64,000 bases of DNA, from the NCBI GenBank assembly GCA_030789695.1, contig CM061132.1, positions 150,978,597-151,042,596 of the forward strand, written 5' to 3'. Under the pieces are notes generated by a model that saw nothing but the letters and a program-made list of their open reading frames with translations, was not told the origin of the DNA and searched no databases. The position numbers and the translations under genes were made by a program. Below, piece by piece: positions 1 through 12,489 of this stretch. Source of the stretch: Scilla litardierei (taxonomy: Eukaryota; Streptophyta; Magnoliopsida; Asparagales; Asparagaceae). Within the stretch, counting starts at the first letter, position 1, and the number at the start of each line of letters is the position of its first letter.

Positions 1-722
1 TAAAGAACTTGCTAATTAATTAAACCCTTAATTCTAAAACTAAACCCTACTAAGGTGATAAGAATTTCTACCTTAACAAGTCCTCCAAAATTTTCTCTTG
101 TCCTTCTTAATCCTTGATGAATCTTGGGCTCCTAGTCTCCTTCTCCAACTTTGACCTCCAAAAGATGGATTTTGAGAAATTTAGGTGTTAGAATGATAAA
201 GAAAAGCCATGATTTCTTGGTGGAGGAGTGGGTGGTGATTTAGGAGGAGTTAGGTGGTGGGATGGTGGAGAAATGGGGATGAAAGGGGGAGAATTTTCAG
301 CCATAGCTGAAAATGAGATGGAGAGAGAGAGAGATTTTGGTTTTTGTTTCATGCCTTGAAAATTGTATTTCCCTAAAATCCTCTCCTCCACAAATCTTAG
401 TCAAAATTAAGCCATGTGTACTCTTATTAGCTCATAAGATGCCACCTAATGTGTTGTGTTGTCATGGTAAAGAAAATTGGGATTTTGTAATTTTTAAGAA
501 AATGGAAATACATGAAGAAATACTACATACACTTCAAATACAAGTATTCCTCCAAATACTCTCATCTACTAAATTCAATTAATGAGTTTAAAACCATTTA
601 AAAATAATTCATACACCAAATAATTAAAGGAAAAATACAATCATATTCCCAAAAAATATACATACATATTTACTCCCAAAAATACGTAGATATATACGTA
701 TATAGGGATATGGGATATTACA
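1..722 (-). repeat. LTR (3' LTR on minus strand), partial
   Basis: Direct copy of 5987-6749, ending ...ATATTACA at 722. Only the terminal part of the LTR is inside the window. It holds a short (GA)n tract near 315 that is expanded in the other copy. Confidence 0.82.
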
Positions 723-735
723 TTCTACCCACCTT
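723..735 (-). promoter_or_regulatory. Polypurine tract of the LARD
   Basis: On the minus strand AAGGTGGGTAGAA abuts the LTR start. The sequence just upstream on that strand (rich in GGAC/GACTTT) resembles the last codons and polypurine tract of plant gypsy elements, which places the missing pol on the minus strand. Confidence 0.6.
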
Positions 736-3700
736 AAAAACAAAGTCCGCCCTCGGACTTTATATGCTAAGGGTCTGACCGGAGATTAAAAATAGTCCAA
801 GGGTCTCTCTACCCACGAAATACATACCACGCTATATGGATATACTACATATTCATATATACATACACTATACCATAAATCACACACATATACATACCCA
901 TTCTTATCCAAGGATACATGTATAAAGACAAATCATCACAACTCATACATAGTATTATACATTCCACGTCCTTCCATGTGCTCACAAATATATCTATATT
1001 GCATGAGAAAACTCATATATATATATATATGTACGTATGTATGTACGTATGTATGTATGTATGTATGTATGTATGTATGTATATATGTATGTATACAGAC
1101 TAATACGTACACACATACTAGTACACCTATACACATGGACACATGTATCAATGTCGTACATAGCAACAAGTAGAAATATGTATAGATACACCCAAGGCAT
1201 TAATATATATATACACCAATATTTATTCACTTATTCACTCAACATATATGTACTTACATAAAGATTCACACAAGAACATGATCACAGACGTATACTATTT
1301 CATGGATACATATAGATATATCTAAATACATACACCTTTATATGTAATCACACACTCCTTGTATTTATATATCTACTTACATACATGTTCGCATGATATT
1401 TAAACACACCCTACTCATAAGTCACAAAGCTAGCATACTTATACATACACATACCTATGGGTATACCTAAATACATCCGAGTATAGTTCAAGTGTACATC
1501 CATTTATAGATACACATACTACTATATACATCACATCCAATATGCATACAACCTCACTAACATACATATGCAAATAGGTATATCCAAATATCGATACAAT
1601 TATAGTAGGTAGTCACACACCAATACTTTACACATCGATATGATGCACCACATATCCAGTGGGTAACCATACACAAACATATTACTTAAGCACGTAAGGA
1701 TAAACACCTTCTACTATATTGACAATTATATATAATAGTTTGCATTCAAGTATGCACACAGTACATATCACTATAGTAAATAGTCCTGACAGTATGTATG
1801 TATAGTATATCAACCTTCTAGTACACACTCACTTTATATATGCAAGTATGCATTCATATGTATTCATATCCAATATTCACTCACGTAAGTCTATATTTAT
1901 TCACCTATATACAGTACAAATATACTTACATACAAGCCGTCATCGTAACCTATATTCAATGTAGTATATATACACACACACTACTATGTATAAATAATAG
2001 CACAAGAATTATATCAATACGGTATATGTATATATATACACACAATTTAGTAAGCCAATATATTTCACACACTACTTATGATACACCTCCAATAGTAACT
2101 ATACTCAAATATACATATCTCACTATATCAATTTACACAACCACATTTCTACATGTCATTACATAGAGTCTCATACAATAATACCAACACACACAAATAT
2201 TCACATAATGACATATCCATCCAACACAGGTGTAAGCGTATCAGCTTACAGTCAGACAGGCAACCATATACGTCTTTCATTACTGTATCGAACACACAAC
2301 TCTAGTACATCTAGGGCATGCTCACTCAGGCTTGAGTGGAGCACAAAAATCCGCGCATGGACTTACACAATCAGTATGTACATATACAACACATATTACC
2401 AATACATACGGTATATCGTATCTATACATCGCCTAGAGCTCAATCAACTATATAGGTCCATGATACACACTTCTTGTATGTTACCATATGTACACATATA
2501 TACGCATGCACCTCTATACTCAGACATACAATCATGTATGTCTCCTAGTACACATCCAACATTCACAGATATATCATTGCACAAGATCTACCATATCAAT
2601 ATCAATACACATAGATAACCATACAAAATTATATTCATCTATAAACAGGCGTAAGCGTACCCGCTTACAGCCATACATGCATTATATACTCATCACATAC
2701 ATCAACTCATAACACTAATACTCTTAAGACATATCCACACATACATGGATGGAACTCAAGGATCCACACATGCATGCTATATATATCACACTATAATATA
2801 TATACATACTTACTACTTACATCTCAATCAATACAATCACTCTATTGCACCTACATCTGATAGTGCAACCACATACTAACACATATACTTATAATATCAC
2901 ATACTAATGTATAGTCACACAAGTAGCTAAGGTAGTAGTATATACATGTATGTATAGCTACAGATACACACATAAGTATAGCACACAGATACATTCGACA
3001 ACGGACATACAATACTTGTATATTCATACAAACATATAACCGCATACACATATAGTTATTCCATGTATACCGTCATACACTCTTATACATCCAAATGTAC
3101 ATCCACCCAGACGTACAAGCAACATTCATATACCAACACATACATCACGAATTTAGTTATACACTAATATTTATACACACAAATACTCCATATATATAAA
3201 CATCCCTCAGATATCTATATACAAATTATCTTCTTTCACCCCTTAAATATATAATTCAGTATCTATACTTACAACTATACATAAAATCACATAGTCATCC
3301 ATATACACTTAATGCAGATAAAACGTATATTAGCACATCTTTATATACGACACACAATACTTCATTACACAGATAGTATGCATTACACTTAGATTTACAC
3401 ATCATATATTATCTACTCCTCAATTCATATAAACAACATTTCTATACATACACCTCATAGTTCGTCCATATACGAACGCTTACAATATGGCTTATAAGGA
3501 TACACACAAATAGTCATACGAGTATCTTTAATGTAGCGTACATCCAGGTATAGTTATAGATACATGCCTATAAGAATATATGCCAATATACTTGTAATAC
3601 TTATATATCTATGCGAACACATAACCGCCCACACATACTAATATATTCTACCTATGAACACATACTATTGTACTTTACTATCTCTCTTACTAATGCTTCC

Positions 3701-3960
3701 ATATTAGAGTTATATATATACCTTACACATGAGTACATTCTAACTACACTTATAAATGTCGAGGTACAACCCAAAGGTGACAATCTGTCCACTCTGGACT
3801 AAGTCCATTCTTAGCCTTCTAAAACTAGTCTCTATACTACTAATGGCTCACTTGAGATTCTAAGGCTACTACCCACCTTAAGATATGACTACTCTTATGG
3901 AGCATTACCCGCACTATCCTTACGCACGCCGCAGCGCGGAGACCTGCATGGGCCACCAAC
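736..3960. other. Coding-free AT-rich interior of the LARD
   Basis: About 3.2 kb of ACATATA-rich sequence with a (TATG)n microsatellite at about 1030-1090. No open frame resembles gag, protease, reverse transcriptase or integrase on either strand. Two short inverted words, GTAAGC...GCTTAC, occur near 2229 and 2646. Next to the right LTR (3890-3960) base composition becomes normal, as expected for a leader. There the minus strand reads GTTGGTGGCCCATG just after the LTR, which starts TTGGT like a tRNA-complementary primer site but does not match initiator-Met beyond that. Confidence 0.7.
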
Positions 3961-5143
3961 TGTAACGACCCGGTCCCCGGGATACCGGATAAGTACGAAT
4001 CCGTCCCAAGTATTCCTAGATCAACGAGTGTTACGTAGAAAGAGAGAAAGGAAGAGAACAAAAGAATGCTGCAGGTACTACGCACGTGCTGGGAAGTACA
4101 AGTAAAACTCGATCACAGATAAAAACATTGAGAAAATAACAAAAGTACAATATTCCATTTTATTGATACATTGATACATCTTATACATACACCAACATCT
4201 TCATTTTCACAACTCTAAGTACAAAGGTCCACCCGAAAAGAAACACCAAAAGTACAAGTCTCTCATCATACCCCTCACCACCCAATACTACAACTGATCA
4301 CCAACTCCGAAGCTCCAGCCGCTATCTCCAACCTCTAACTCACATGACCTGAAAGTCAACGGGGACACGTCAACGCGTGACCCAGTAGAAACTCCTAACA
4401 CTCTAGTAGGACCCAGTTTTAGAACTAGTTTGTCTATCTAGGGAGGGTAGTCTAACAAGTAAGGTTCATGGTGCGTAAAAGTAATCACATTCCAACATGC
4501 GAACCTAGTTATGAGAACGTGCAAAAACATGCATCTGAAACCATATTATGAAATGCAGCTATTGAAAGGAAGCGTAAGAACATGTTACCATGGGACAAAA
4601 GCATTAAAGTACACAAAAATAAGGAGACATGAGATAACAACATTTATAAATTAAAGACAACTACTATAAGTTGTTGATTCACATATTTGGAACCTGTGAA
4701 AACCGTAGAACGCTAAGGAGGCGGACTTCACCCAGGGTGGGTGAAAAAGTGGTACCACAACCAGCGACACGAGCACTGGAGGGGCCTCTCGTAACTCTCC
4801 GTACCCGAACGGAACAAGGTATGGGAGTGAGACAAACTCGGTTTTTCTGTCGGACAAACGGAGCAAACCATCAATTACTGTCATGATGCATCACGAGTAC
4901 ACCAGCGGCCTCTCCAACCCTTTCAACTCGCCCTTCTGGGAGTGATACAGCGGGTGAGAATTCATATCATATGTCCGCTCCTTAACTCCTAAAGTTTACC
5001 CGTTTTCCCCCAAACCCGTGTCACCCTTCTTTAGGAGGACTGATACATTCCTTATTCTCACTCTCAGTTTTCAAGATATTACTTCGTTTGTCAACGAATC
5101 ATCTAGCGGACTTGAATACCGCTTTAACCAACTTTTAACAGTA

Positions 5144-5169
5144 TCATCATCATCATCATCATCATCATC
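5144..5169. repeat. (TCA)n microsatellite
   Basis: Eight or so tandem TCA units inside the LARD LTR. Confidence 0.9.
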
Positions 5170-6302
5170 TCAATTAAAGAATTGCATGTAATATCATCAC
5201 AAACTCATCGTTATGAACATACTAATGTGAAAGCATAAACAAATTGAACTTAAATATTATTGACATAACGAATATTTTATGAACCATCTGCATAACTACA
5301 TGTATCAAGAGCATGTCATTGAGAACATGATTAGCACAAACAAATTTAACTTCAAACAAAACTACACCATGATAAGTACTAAGCAAAATTAGCATATGAA
5401 TCTGTCAAAACCGTTACAGCAGAAAGAATATCACTTTTAGCATATCTACAGTCAGAATTGGTGTCTGGTCCCTTCACGAAAGTTGTAGATATGTGTGTTT
5501 TCCTTTCACTGACCAATTTTCATAAGCTCAGTTGACATATGTGATTTATGGTGGATTTTCTCCTAACGGGTATAATTTCAGCATTCTGAACCAGAAACTG
5601 AGTTCAGTTCAAGTCCATTTTTCTACAAGTTACAGACACAATTAAAATCTAAAAAAATTATGGGTTGAATATCTTGAAGTCAACTTTCCAACGGCATCAA
5701 GATCATAATATTTTATAAAGTGTGCATGGAGTTATACTCGTTTTACTGAAAGGTGTCAAAACTGTCTAAAAACAGACCAGTTTTAGAAACCGAATTTTAA
5801 CTCTATTTTTCAGTTCGAATTTGCAAAACTTGTAAAAATGAAAGTTGTTAAGGACTACAATATGAGCAACATATATTTTTTCATGTATTTCTATTTAGCC
5901 AATTAAGTGCAGCAAGATACCAAAGTATCAGGCAATTCTGTGTAAATTTCAGCATGAAGTTCAAAACTTATTTTCTACACAAAATCTAAAGAACTTGCTA
6001 ATTAATTAAACCCTTAATTCTAAAACTAAACCCTACTAAGGTGATAAGAATTTCTAACTTAACAAGTCCTCCAAAATTTTCTCTTGCCCTTCTTAATCCT
6101 TGATGAATCTTGGGCTCCTAGTCTCCTTCTCCAACTTTGGCCTCCAAAAGATGGATTTTGAGGAATTTAGGTGTTAGAATGATAAAGAAAAGCCATGATT
6201 TCTTGGTGGAGGAGTGGGTGGTGATTTAGGATGAGGTAGGTGGTGGGATGGTGGAGAAATGGGGATGAAAGGGGGAGAATTTTCAGCCATAGTTGAAAAT
6301 GA

Positions 6303-6306
<4 letters not shown>

Positions 6307-6363
<57 letters not shown>
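6307..6363. repeat. (GA)n microsatellite
   Basis: Uninterrupted GA dinucleotides. The partner LTR has only a few units at the same place, so the tract changed length after insertion. Confidence 0.95.
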
Positions 6364-6367
<4 letters not shown>

Positions 6368-6749
6368 GTTTTTGTTTCATGCCTTGAAAATTGTATTTCC
6401 CTAAAATCCTCTCATCCACAAATCTTGGTCAAAATTAAGCCATGTGTACTCTTATTAGCTCATAAGATGCCACATAATGTGTTGTGTTGTCATGGTAAAG
6501 AAAATTGGGATTTTGTATTTTTAAGAAAATGGAAATACATGAAGAAATACTACATACACTTCAAATACAAGTATTCCTCCAAATACTCTCATCTACTAAA
6601 TTCAATTAATGAGTTTAAAACCATTTAAAAATAATTCCTACACCATATAATTAAAGGAAAAATACAATCATATTCCCGAAAAATATACATACATATTTAC
6701 TCCCAAAAATACGTAGATATATACGTATATAGGGATATGGGGTATTACA

Positions 6750-7090
6750 ACGCCGTTGCGCTTGCCCTAGCTCCGGCGTTGCATCTTCCCTAGCTCAGCT
6801 GCCGCCACCGAGTTGGCCGTCAAAATTTTGGTCCATCCCCTATTTAAAACCTATGGGGGCATAATTGTCATTTTCGTATCACGTGCTATCACGTGAACAT
6901 ATTTTCTGACGGAAAACTCAAAATGGGTATAACGTTGTCACTTTTGCCAAACGTTTGGGACTAATTTTTCCCAAAATGAACCATAGGGTATATATGTGAG
7001 AAACGTTCAAACGTTAGGGTATTTTCCAGTCATTTACCCATTTAAAAATCAAGAACATATGCTAAACTAGGGTAATTCTATGTTATACCA
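6750..7090. other. Unassigned spacer
   Basis: Flank of the LARD. It starts with a short GC-rich part and then AT-rich sequence with several AAACGTT words. I see no gene or recognisable element. Confidence 0.5.
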
Positions 7091-7336
7091 TAGTAGAATC
7101 CAAAATTATAATATCCTTAAAAGTGATAAGTCAACTGGACAAAATGATTAGTTAAGGAATATTTAGGAAACCAAACTATATTCTCATTGATATTAAAATG
7201 TCCTTCCTAATACTAAGTTAAGGACAAAGATTTGCTTAAGCTCTAAAGTCTAACAAAATGAAAGCATGCTACTTAACACTTTCTTCTGCGAGCAGGGGCA
7301 GCTTGAACATACTGATGTTTAAAGCACTTTTCTGCG

Positions 7337-7503
7337 TACAACTTGTTGAGTCTCCTCAAGGTTGTATGGAAAACAATTTAATCTGTAAGGTTTGAAACTT
7401 CGAACAAATTGTTTGACTCGAAGATGAGTGTAAGAGCGGTGCAAGACAATGTATCCAAATTAGATCTTGAGACAAGCAACTTGTTGAGTCTCCTCAAGGT
7501 TGC
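7337..7503 (+). other. Two leader hairpins of shared architecture
   Basis: Hairpin one (7337-7366) has outer stem TACAAC/GTTGTA, hairpin two (7476-7503) has GCAAC/GTTGC. In both, a TTG bulge opposite a single G leads to the inner stem TTGAG/CTCAA and a TCTC loop. The same plan recurs at 18,910 and 19,245 in the related gag-only element. Position in the leader suggests a role on the genomic RNA; that role is inference. Confidence 0.6.
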
Positions 7504-7893
7504 AAAGCTCAAGTGTTTGAATACATGTGATGCTTGCTCAGCTAATATTTGTGTTAGGACTTGAAATGTTTAAATATGATTTAGAAATAAGACGGCACTA
7601 AGGAAAAATTCATAGAGAAAGAATATTTGGTTTATCGTAAGGCAATGCATAGTAGGAGGAACTGAAAATACGACATGTTTGATGTCTAAAATTTCAGAAT
7701 AATTATTATACAAAGTTAGTCTCACATATTGACTAATGAACAAAAGTTTTCTTTAGGCCATATGGAACTTATATCACACTTGTCGAATGTCGTCACATTA
7801 CTTTAGAAGAAAGGTTTTGATGTGATTATAATGTATAACAATGTTGTATTAAGAGTTAATACATGAATACACAAGTTAGTAGCAAATCTTATA

Positions 7894-9275
7894 TGGCAAA
7901 ATAGACTAGGCCATTCTGAAGAGACTAAGCTTCACAAGTCACATAAAGAGGGGTCTGACCTCTCGTATTATGAGTCGAAAGATACTTGTGAATTTTGTCT
8001 CAAAGGTATGATGGCCGAAATTCCATCTGTAAGACAGTGGAAGAATGAGTTGGTGAACTCGTAGTCTCATACATACATATGTACCTGGACCCAAGTCTAA
8101 GTAAGTCAGGATAAGGTATTCTTATTTTATTACGACACGTGTTCTTGATGAAACACTAGTCTGATAAAATAGAGAACATAATGACAGAAGTATTTGAACT
8201 GATTCGATCATATCGAAGAGTCGAACACTTTGCTATGTAACTCTTGCATAACTAAAAGAAAATGAGATTTTCTCTCAGGTCAAGTCTTTTAACGCATCGG
8301 TGTGTTAGAAAGCATGAATCATACTCTGCTAGACTTAGTGCGATACATGGCTAGTGACTCTGAGTTACAATCCTCGTTCTGGGTCAAAACCCAGATAATA
8401 ATGCCTAGGAATTTGATAAGGTTATGTTAGAACCTTATAAATATAATATTCCTCTAATAAATCATTAGGAAGTCACAAGGATTACTCGAGTTTTGTGAGA
8501 CGAAAAGTCGAGTAAAACACATAATTGGTGATGACTTAGTCAACTTCCAAGATACCATTCGGAGTAGTGACTCTAAGAAATGGCTTGATGCAATCCGAAA
8601 AAGGTCTGTGCGCGTAAATAAAGTATGGACTTTAGTTTATGTGCCCAAAGAAAGTGTTTCTTATCGGCTGCCAGTAAATCTTCAAGACAGAAGATTGGTG
8701 CAGAAAGAAAATAATGAAGTACAACTTATGTTGGTTAAGAATGGTTATCATCCTAACTCCTATAAATGGATTATGATGAAACTGTCTTGCTAACAGATGT
8801 GTACAGATCTACTCAGATCAAACTCGATTAAATGCTAATGATGACCATGAAAACTGGAGTATTCATGTATAGTATGTTTTCTAAATATGATTAAGAAGAA
8901 CGAACTTATATGATTCGGCCAGAGAGTTTTCAAGGTCAGTGGGAGCGAATATAAAACATGCGAGGCATCAAGGAGCCGGAACATATATTTTGACAAAGTG
9001 GTCAAAGAGTTTGACACTTTATCAGAAATGATTATGAACCGTCTAAATGACCATTAACTTATTTGGATTATTCTCGTAAGGTACGATGAGCTGGATGAGA
9101 TCCAGGCAAGACATTAATTATGGATTCCAAGAGACCAAGAAAATTATTTGGAAAAGATTCAAATATGTGGTTTAACATGAACATAGAAACCCCTTAAGTC
9201 TATACAGTAGACGTTTTAGCAGATTCACTCACGAATGCTTTGTCACATAAAGTCTAGAAAGAGTTATGTGTAAAT
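7894..9275 (+). pseudogene. Copia pol remnants (GAG-pre-integrase, integrase, RT, RNase H)
   Basis: No long frame remains, but conserved copia blocks appear in order. From 7894 a GAG-pre-integrase block reads WQNRLGHSEET and, further on, ESKDTCEFCLKG, keeping the His and paired Cys of the zinc-binding module. Integrase pieces follow at about 8110-8420, including a block like NHTLLDLVRYMASDSELQS. The start of the reverse transcriptase (KWLDAIRK, then VWTLVYVPKE) is at about 8576-8660. A later RT block with SGS is near 8940, and an RNase H tail (VLADSLTNALSHKV) is near 9210. Stops and frameshifts separate all of these. The catalytic motif of the RT (YVDD type) was not found intact. Product would be inactive. 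Confidence 0.72.
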
Positions 9276-10737
9276 GTGGTATGAGATACCGGGATAAATG
9301 GGCCCGAGTGCAAGTGAAAGATGTTAGGAGATATGTATGCCATCGAAATCGAGGCAATTTATCTCTTTGTAAGTGTACAAATATCTTGTTCATAATAACA
9401 GTAAGCTGTTTGGTAAGAATTTACCTAAGTTTAATAATAGCGTAGTCTTCATTAAAACTTAGGTATAGTCATGCGACTTAATGCGAGGTCAAATATGCAT
9501 CAAGATGGAGATCTCGATCATGAAGAAGTGTTTGACCGATTGTAGCATAGGTTTAAAAACGTTTGTGGTCGTAGATGTTTCGAGAAAAGGATATCGAAAC
9601 ATCGGATAGACCATTGTGTCTTAGTTTTCACCATTCAGTGGTGACTATGATCTCTTGGTCGTTTGACTTGGCAAAGTCGAATACGAGACACAAGTGCTCA
9701 TTGGAGAGTGAGTTCACAGAACAACCCAACAAGAGTTATCATATGGTTCATATTAACTAATCTGTCAATAATAACTCTTAGTGATGATACGCAAGTTGGT
9801 CTTTTGACTTGAAGTCATTGTACGAACCTGTACGTGAACGGTGTCACTTAGATCACTAATCTAGCCTCGGGGCAAGCCTCGTTGAAAGGTATTTAGTTGG
9901 GTGACACTTGAAGCATGCGAGGAGAGTAATGACCAAGATATGATTTGTCTCTCCCGGTCAAGGGGAGTTAGTATCGTAGTGTTAGTTCAATCTTTAATGA
10001 AAACTCTGGCCAGAGTATGTTGGAAGTAGTCCAACATTATTTGACTAAAGATCGATGGAGATTAACCAAGTTCAAGCTAGTAGGGTTGACAGTTGACCAT
10101 ACCCTAGTCTTGACTAAGCGGCATAGTTTTGACGAAGAGACTATAACTGAGGTATTCATCACGGACACAGTCAGGATGGTCCCGACAATACTCTTGTCAA
10201 TGAGTTAACCACATAAGTAAAATACCGAAACATGGAAGGCACCTGCTACTCGTGGTCTCTGTCGTCAGGGGTTTCGAGCCCCACCTGTAGTATGATCAGG
10301 CTGTAGGGTCTCACACAGAGTGAGACCTTCGTCAAGTAATAGGTAGAAATTAGTGAGAATATGCATTTGATGCAAGGGATAGAATACTGCAAAGAGATTG
10401 CAGTTAGCTTCAGCATTCGTAATAAATCATTCTGAGTGCAAGTGGGAAATGTTGGGGGATGTATGTCCTCAGTTCATTTGTATTGGATTCAAATGGTTGT
10501 TATAAGTCGCAAAGAGTTTACGATATAAGTTTTAATATTTAGGATGTGTGATATTGCATTTGATGCAATAGAAATATGAAATATATTGTAAATAGTTTAC
10601 AAATATATTTGACAATAAATGCATGGAAAAGGTTACCTGGATGACAGGAATGTCCCGGTCTAAACCCAGGTTCAAACGACATCCAAAACGGACTCCGTAT
10701 GAGGAAAATAGAGAAAAAAGGTGTAAAAGCCCTTTCT

Positions 10738-11010
10738 TGGGCATTGCGGGTCGGGCACCTGCTAGGTGGGTGTCCGTGCCCACTAGGCGCGCGGGCGCCC
10801 ATGCCCGTTTAGAAGAGCGAGCACCCGTGCCCGCTTAGCAGGGCGGGCGCCCATGCCTGCTAGCAGCAGGCCCGCGCACTTCGTGCGGGCGGGGCCCACC
10901 CGCCCGCACTAGTGGGGGCACGTGCCCAGCACGCGCCTGCGGGGCGCTTGCTAGGCACGTGCCCAGGCTGGGTGTGCGCTTGTTAGTGGGGCCCACTCGG
11001 TGGGCCCCAC
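10738..11010. other. GC-rich palindromic island inside the LTR
   Basis: Strongly GC-rich stretch of GCCCGC/GCGGGC words in an AT-rich region, for example CGCGCACTTCGTGCG and GGGGCCCACTCGGTGGGCCCC. It lies between the GGTTACCTGG block and the TATA box, the same place as the islands at 16,489 and 22,786. Open frames across it are compositional artefacts. Confidence 0.65.
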
Positions 11011-11322
11011 AACTTAGGGGTTGGACCCTAATCTGGCGCCTTTTTCCTGGCGGCTTGTTTTTGCAAAAATTTGATTTTTTGGTCAACTTTTGACACTCAG
11101 TTGAGAGGTCAAACGGACTCGGAATGGAGTGTTGTTTCTTCCTACGCATTCACCGTTCAACCCTCTTCGATTTGATATGTTGTATCACTAGCAAAGCTCA
11201 ACGGTGAGGGAGAAAAAATTCGCCAAAGTTTGGCCTTTATGAAAGGCAAACTTTAATTAATTTAACCTCCAAAATTAATTGTCCCACATCGGATATGGAG
11301 TGAAGGGGAGGGGTCAGCCGCC

Positions 11323-11332
11323 TATATAAATA
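11323..11332 (+). promoter_or_regulatory. TATA box of the decayed copia LTR
   Basis: TATATAAATA about 45 bp after TTGTCCCACATCGG, an arrangement shared with the LTRs at 15,181 and 21,500. It is the probable U3 promoter of this LTR family. Confidence 0.65.
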
Positions 11333-11969
11333 GGGTCCTACTCCCATCCTTGAAAATCGTCCCAAGCTCCAGATCTGAGTAGCTCCATTAAACATGAGCA
11401 AGCTCAGATCTGAGCTTAAATTAAATATTCTCTTTCACCCTAAATTTTATCCTTGCTCTTGTTCGGGCTCTATGAAAGCTACGAAGGAGCTCGGATCAGA
11501 TCCAAAGTCTTGACGATGGATCCACTCAAGGTGAAATCTTCTTCGGCGTGTGGTTGGCTTAGCGACAAGGGTGTTGCACGTGGTGCGGTTCGGGAAGCGG
11601 TTCGGGAAGCGGTTCGTCTCGGGATGAGGAGCGGCTCGGGACGCGGTTCGGCTTGGGAGAAGCGGCGCAGTGGCCAAAGAAATGTTGCTGAAAACGACGC
11701 TTCGTATTCTACAGAAACAAAGTGAAAGGTATGTAGTTTAAATATTCATGTGTTTATAAATTGCAAATGTTAGGTAGATCTATCCTTAGGGGTTGGTCGG
11801 ACCCAACCACAGGATAGTAGAGATCTTGGCTAGGGTTTGTTCCCTTTAGGGCTTGATTTAGAAATGTTTTAAATCTGTTTTTTCGCTGCTTATTCGATCT
11901 CGTCGTCCATCCGACTTAGGGCAGACGTCGATTTTTTTACCCTAATGACCCAGAAAATCCTAAATAACA

Positions 11970-12363
11970 TGCAACCCTGGCACTGTCCCCTTCCAGAAGC
12001 TCACAACGCATCTTCTTACAAAAAGAAGAAAGATAATAAAAGAAAAGAAAAATCACAGAGGGAGGGACCGAATAAAAAGGCCAGAGGAGAAGTGCAACAA
12101 CGAAGAAATGAAAGAGAGGCAGAAGTTCAATTGGTGTAGAAATGACAACAATAATGATGTACCCCACCTAGAAGGGAATGTGAAGACAGGTGCCATAGCT
12201 GTGACATGAAAGGACACCGATCTAGAGTGTGCAGAACTCCGCGACACTTACAAGATTTGTACAAAGAAAGCTTGAAAAAGAAAGCTGAAACAAATATGGT
12301 GACCACCACTGCTCTAGTTCAGTTCAGTGCTCAAGACTTCGAAAGAGACGACTTGTATGATTA
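11970..12363 (+). pseudogene. Copia gag C-terminus with zinc knuckle
   Basis: Coding remnant in more than one frame. Bases 12,191-12,232 encode CHSCDMKGHRSRVC, a complete CX2CX4HX4C nucleocapsid knuckle. It is followed by RTPRHLQDLYKESLKKK and a short acidic tail ending in a stop near 12,363. A Lys/Arg-rich stretch precedes the knuckle (12,010-12,130), as expected for nucleocapsid. The matrix/capsid part of gag is absent, truncated at the junction with the preceding LTR. In family members this protein packages the element RNA in cytoplasmic particles. Confidence 0.72.
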
Positions 12364-12489
12364 GCCATTTTATCTTTATTGAAAAATAATGTTATGGGAG
12401 ATATCTGAATGATTGAATGAAGTATGAATAAATGTGAAAATGTTTTTCTGAAATCATATGTGCTTATATGATTCATCTTTTTATAGTTG

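Larger units (their letters stand above)
1..6749 (-). mobile_element. Non-coding LTR retrotransposon (LARD type), left LTR truncated by window edge
   Basis: The sequence at 1-722 recurs at 5987-6749, and the right copy extends back to a TGTAACGACC start at 3961. This gives a 2.8-kb LTR flanking a 3.2-kb interior with no gag or pol. Orientation is minus: on that strand the left LTR is preceded by a purine-rich tract (AAGGTGGGTAGAA) and starts TGTAATATCCC, the arrangement known at the 3' end of plant Ty3/gypsy elements. By eye about 15 substitutions plus a (GA)n length change separate the overlapping parts of the LTRs, roughly 2 percent. Long LTRs with a coding-free interior fit the LARD class. 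The target-site duplication cannot be checked because the left end lies outside the window. Confidence 0.8.
3961..6749 (-). repeat. LTR (5' LTR on minus strand), full length 2,789 bp
   Basis: Begins TGTAACGACC at 3961 and ends GGTATTACA at 6749, the standard TG...CA ends. It contains a (TCA)n tract at 5144-5169 and a (GA)n tract at 6307-6363. Frames of repeated Arg-Glu or Ser-Leu across the (GA)n tract are not genes. Confidence 0.82.
7091..11969 (+). mobile_element. Decayed Ty1/copia element with a 2.6-kb 3' LTR
   Basis: A plus-strand copia remnant in this order: leader hairpins (7337-7503), GAG-pre-integrase, integrase, reverse transcriptase and RNase H fragments (7894-9275), a purine tract, then an LTR from 9322. 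There is no 5' LTR and almost no gag, so the element is truncated or internally deleted at its left end. The LTR and leader hairpins match those of the gag-only element at 15,181-23,973 at lower identity, making this an older pol-bearing relative of it. The left boundary is an estimate. Confidence 0.7.
9322..11969 (+). repeat. 3' LTR of the decayed copia (possibly a composite of two LTR copies)
   Basis: Starts TGTTAGGAGATATG after a purine tract (9311-9321) and ends near ...AATAACA at 11,969. Long stretches align with the LTRs at 15,181 and 21,500: the TCGAGAA...GGATATCG block, the GAGACACA block, GGTTACCTGGATGAC, TTGTCCCACAT and the TATA region. At 10,435-10,465 a second purine tract plus LTR start (TGTTGGGGGATGTATG) lies inside it, suggesting two LTR copies were fused. 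Confidence 0.7.

Noticed and set aside
6174..6419. Ser-Leu or Arg-Glu repeat frames
   Set aside because: Translation of the (GA)n tract in the LARD LTR.
7337..7503. Possible CRISPR-like repeats
   Set aside because: Only two copies, imperfect, in a plant retroelement leader; better explained as RNA hairpins.
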